The notes under the pieces were generated by a model. It had not been told where the DNA came from. It made no database searches and saw only the letters and a list, made by a program, of their open reading frames with translations. A DNA stretch of 55,032 bases from Stentor coeruleus (taxonomy: Eukaryota > Ciliophora > Heterotrichea > Heterotrichida > Stentoridae), in the NCBI GenBank assembly GCA_001970955.1, contig MPUH01000429.1:1-55032 (forward strand). Direction: 5' to 3'. Of the stretch, positions 52,804 through 55,032 are shown in pieces. Numbering within the stretch: position 1 is the first letter of the stretch; every line of letters starts with the position of its first letter. Both the position numbers and the translations under genes were made by a program.

Positions 52804-53925
52804 ATGACCCATCCTAGTGAATCAAGCCCATGCTTAGTCCTTAGATTAAAAGTCTTCGAAGCCCATCTTGAGCGTAATGTGGCCAAATTTGGGACAATGA
52901 GTCCGTATTTAGAAGCTCACTGGAACAACGAAAAGTGGTTCTCAAAAATCGCATCTAGCAACCACCTGAACCCAATCTGGGAAGAGTATCACATTTTCGA
53001 ATCTACAGAGTCAAGCCCATTATCAATAAAAATCTTCCATCACAGTATTATTTTTACAAGTCAAGAAATCTGCTACTGTAGCCTTTCCGTAGAAGATCTT
53101 GCTAAAGGTAAAATCAATGAAACCATAGATATGTATTTTGAAGGGCAAATAGTTGGAAAACTTCGTTTAAGTGTGAATATGTATGAAGAAAGAAGATCAG
53201 AACAAAGCACACATAATACAAGTTATGCATCATTAGATTTAAAAGAAGAATATACAAGAAAACTTAATGAATTAGAGCTCGAAAAGGAAGAACTAGAATT
53301 TTACAAGAGGAAGTATAAGAAAAAAGTGGAGAAACTCAATCAAGAAAAAAGGAATTATAAAAGCAAAGTGACTGAGTTTATAAGGAAAACTACACCTAAA
53401 CATACTGAAGAAAGTTCTGATGATAATACTGAGTCAAATATGTCCCCTTATAGATTATTTTCTCAACCTGATGAAGTTATACAAGAAGAGGTATATGGAG
53501 GAGAAGATAAAAAAATATTACAACAGGAGAATCAAGTTTTAACACATTTGAAAAACCAGTTAACTATTGATATATCTCGTTTAAAACAAGATAAATATAA
53601 GAGTTTATTAAGAAAAAAACTATGTATTAATACATCAAGGAAACTTAGTGAAATGTCTAGGAATTGTGATGTTAATAAAACTCAAGATGGGCTAAGAATT
53701 GTTAATAAGAAAAATATTAGTTTGTATTCACCACAGTATGTTGCGGATTGGGGAGAAAATGAAGATGTTAAGAGTAAATGCTTACAGGGTAAAACTGGTG
53801 AGGATAATAAAGAGTTATTGGAGTTAAGATATGATGGATGCAACCAGTTTGTATCCCCAAAAAGAGCTATGACACCTAAGAGCACGGATTTCACTAGGGA
53901 CTACTTGAGGTATAGAGCTAATTAA
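52804..53925 (+). CDS. C2 domain plus coiled-coil protein
   Basis: 373 residues. Residues 8-135 form a C2-type domain: LVLRLKVFEAHLERNV, SPYLEAHWNNEKWFSKIA, HLNPIWEEYHIFE, then SIKIFHHSIIF and GKLRLSVNMY, the standard strand order. The calcium-binding aspartates are mostly missing, so binding is probably calcium-independent. Residues about 150-205 are coiled coil (ELEKEELEFYKRKYKKKVEK). The C-terminal part is charged, with a basic end (SPKRAMTPKSTDFTRDYLRY). Similar in layout to 5833-7119 but not a close copy. Probably a basal-body or ciliary transition-zone type protein (inference). Confidence 0.8.
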   Translation: MTHPSESSPCLVLRLKVFEAHLERNVAKFGTMSPYLEAHWNNEKWFSKIASSNHLNPIWEEYHIFESTESSPLSIKIFHHSIIFTSQEICYCSLSVEDLAKGKINETIDMYFEGQIVGKLRLSVNMYEERRSEQSTHNTSYASLDLKEEYTRKLNELELEKEELEFYKRKYKKKVEKLNQEKRNYKSKVTEFIRKTTPKHTEESSDDNTESNMSPYRLFSQPDEVIQEEVYGGEDKKILQQENQVLTHLKNQLTIDISRLKQDKYKSLLRKKLCINTSRKLSEMSRNCDVNKTQDGLRIVNKKNISLYSPQYVADWGENEDVKSKCLQGKTGEDNKELLELRYDGCNQFVSPKRAMTPKSTDFTRDYLRYRAN

Positions 53926-54468
53926 TGAATGTTATGAGTTATAAATAAAATATTTTGAGGATTTTGTTAGATGGGAGTTGATTTTACTAGGTGAGAGAAT
54001 TATGGTGGGTAAGTAAATAGACATGAAATTACATATGCTACTAATTATTAGAACTAAAATATATATCATTAATTTAATAGCATATAAGAAACTGAGAGCC
54101 GTGCACATGCAATAACTGACTCTAAAAGCCATAAAGTATAGCTTTATCTGATAAATTTACCTTAGTAATCATCATAATAACAACTCTATGCAATGGGATA
54201 AACATAAAAAATACTACATAAAATTAGCATATCAAGAAATAACAAAAAAGATCTCAAATATTGAATTGATTATTTTTTTACAAATAAAATCAATGACAAG
54301 ATTTCTTTCAGGTATCCGGTCTTATGCTAGGATAAACTGGATTAGCTATTTGTTGTGATTTTTTATAGAAATAATTTTTGTATAGATAGAGGTAAGTTGC
54401 TATAATTATTCATGGAAGTATATGATTATTCGAAAATATTTAATTTAGGAGGGCTTATATAGAAATTA
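53926..54468. other. Intergenic spacer
   Basis: AT-rich. A - strand ORF at 53932-54132 has no coding character. Nothing recognised. Confidence 0.5.
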
Positions 54469-55032
54469 CTAGAAATATAAGAAATGAGGTTTATCAAATT
54501 TCATACTTGCAATTGGTTTCCGAAAATAATCACAAAGAGTTGCATCATTACTATTTTTTTTTATAGAATCAAATTTTGAATTTATTTTAGGCTTTTGAGT
54601 TTTCGTGTTCCACAATATAAACTCACTATCACTTATTGAAAAGCCGCAGGGTAGACAATTAGACATACACCTCTTAAATATTATTACTTGTTGTTTAATT
54701 GCAAGGTTCAACACTCTGACTGTGTTATCATATGATCTTGATGCTATGAGCACGTTGTCATTTATTATTGCAACACTAGAGACAGCATTTTATGGCATTG
54801 AAACACTAGAGACAGCATTTATGGATTGAAACACTGTTTCTTGTTGTTTAAATATAGGTTCAGAACTCTTGCAGACTTATCGCTAGACCTAAGATTAAAT
54901 AATGATTATCATTTGATATTGATAATTCCTAACTAATACTAATACTAATCATTTGATATTGTAAGCAGCACACAGGACAAGAGTGATCTTTGAATATTGC
55001 TTCTTGTCGATTCTCTAATAAACTCCACACCC
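54469..55032 (-). pseudogene. Decayed WD40-repeat gene (continues beyond window)
   Basis: WD40-like pieces lie in several frames: VWSLLENRQEAIFKDHSCPV at the right edge, then NDNHYLILG and SSDKSARVLNLYL one base out of frame, then IASRSYDNTVRVLNLAIKQQ down to the stop at 54469. Stops and shifts between them, plus short tandem duplications (54772-54830), show decay. The last part (ISDSEFILWNTKTQ) keeps one repeat. Ciliates have large WD40 families of this style. Confidence 0.6.

Noticed and set aside
1..55032. tRNA, rRNA or other structured RNA genes
   Set aside because: I looked for TpsiC-like and GC-rich hairpin segments in the spacers and found none; a covariance-model scan would be decisive.

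Overview
This window looks like macronuclear DNA of a heterotrich ciliate close to Stentor. Three signs point there. TAA, TAG and TGA all act as stops, so the code is standard. Reading frames are interrupted by 15-16 nt GT..AG introns (nine firm, one tentative), each with an A six bases from its 3' end. The gene set is rich in ciliary and signalling proteins: MORN, SHIPPO/PGP repeats, calcyphosin, tubulin glutamylase, a cyclic-nucleotide-gated channel, PP2C and coiled coils. DNA is AT-rich, genes are dense and on both strands, and some intergenic gaps are only 5-90 nt.

Layout, left to right. 1-1852: 3' part of NOT1/CNOT1 with frame damage. 3122-4355: MORN protein, convergent with a double cytochrome b5 protein (4389-4928). 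5833-7119: C2/coiled-coil protein. 7961-8894: REEP/DP1/Yop1 protein. 9053-11697: three unrecognised or coiled-coil proteins. 11926-12498: DOMON protein. 12822-14542: calcyphosin and SHIPPO genes sharing a 34-nt divergent spacer. 14576-15778: PH-kinase. 15818-16099: BTB relic. 17157-18728: IQ-CBM-PPTC7 phosphatase. 19251-19769: unknown. 19900-22887: exportin-7-like. 24514-25747: unknown. 26967-27884: coiled coil, divergent from mitochondrial EF-G (27971-30121). 30797-33135: coiled-coil gene and unknown gene whose start codons are 5 nt apart. 34142-36016: CNG-type channel. 36598-38538: small coiled coil and PP2C. 38835-41024: TTLL. 41857-43618: tandem CRAL-TRIO gene and decayed copy. 43813-44412: p24. 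44538-45151: coiled-coil relic. 45733-47499: acidic coiled coil. 47729-48565: TPR protein. 49393-50979: PABP. 51535-51732: SEM1/DSS1. 52804-53925: C2/coiled coil. 54469-55032: WD40 relic.

Two window-wide patterns stand out. First, every one of the seven single-N positions is flanked by the same sequence on both sides, and removing one copy plus the N restores the damaged frame wherever a gene is hit, so these are unmerged contig ends. Two perfect tandem duplications without an N (24548 and 36675) behave the same way, and gene models here should be corrected for them. Second, base skew follows gene orientation: on the coding strand 5' flanks are very G-poor and 3' flanks C-poor, with a switch inside the spacer. 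The best candidate for new biology is a 60-bp TA-flanked insertion with matching inverted ends in the decayed CRAL-TRIO copy, which resembles a retained internal eliminated sequence.
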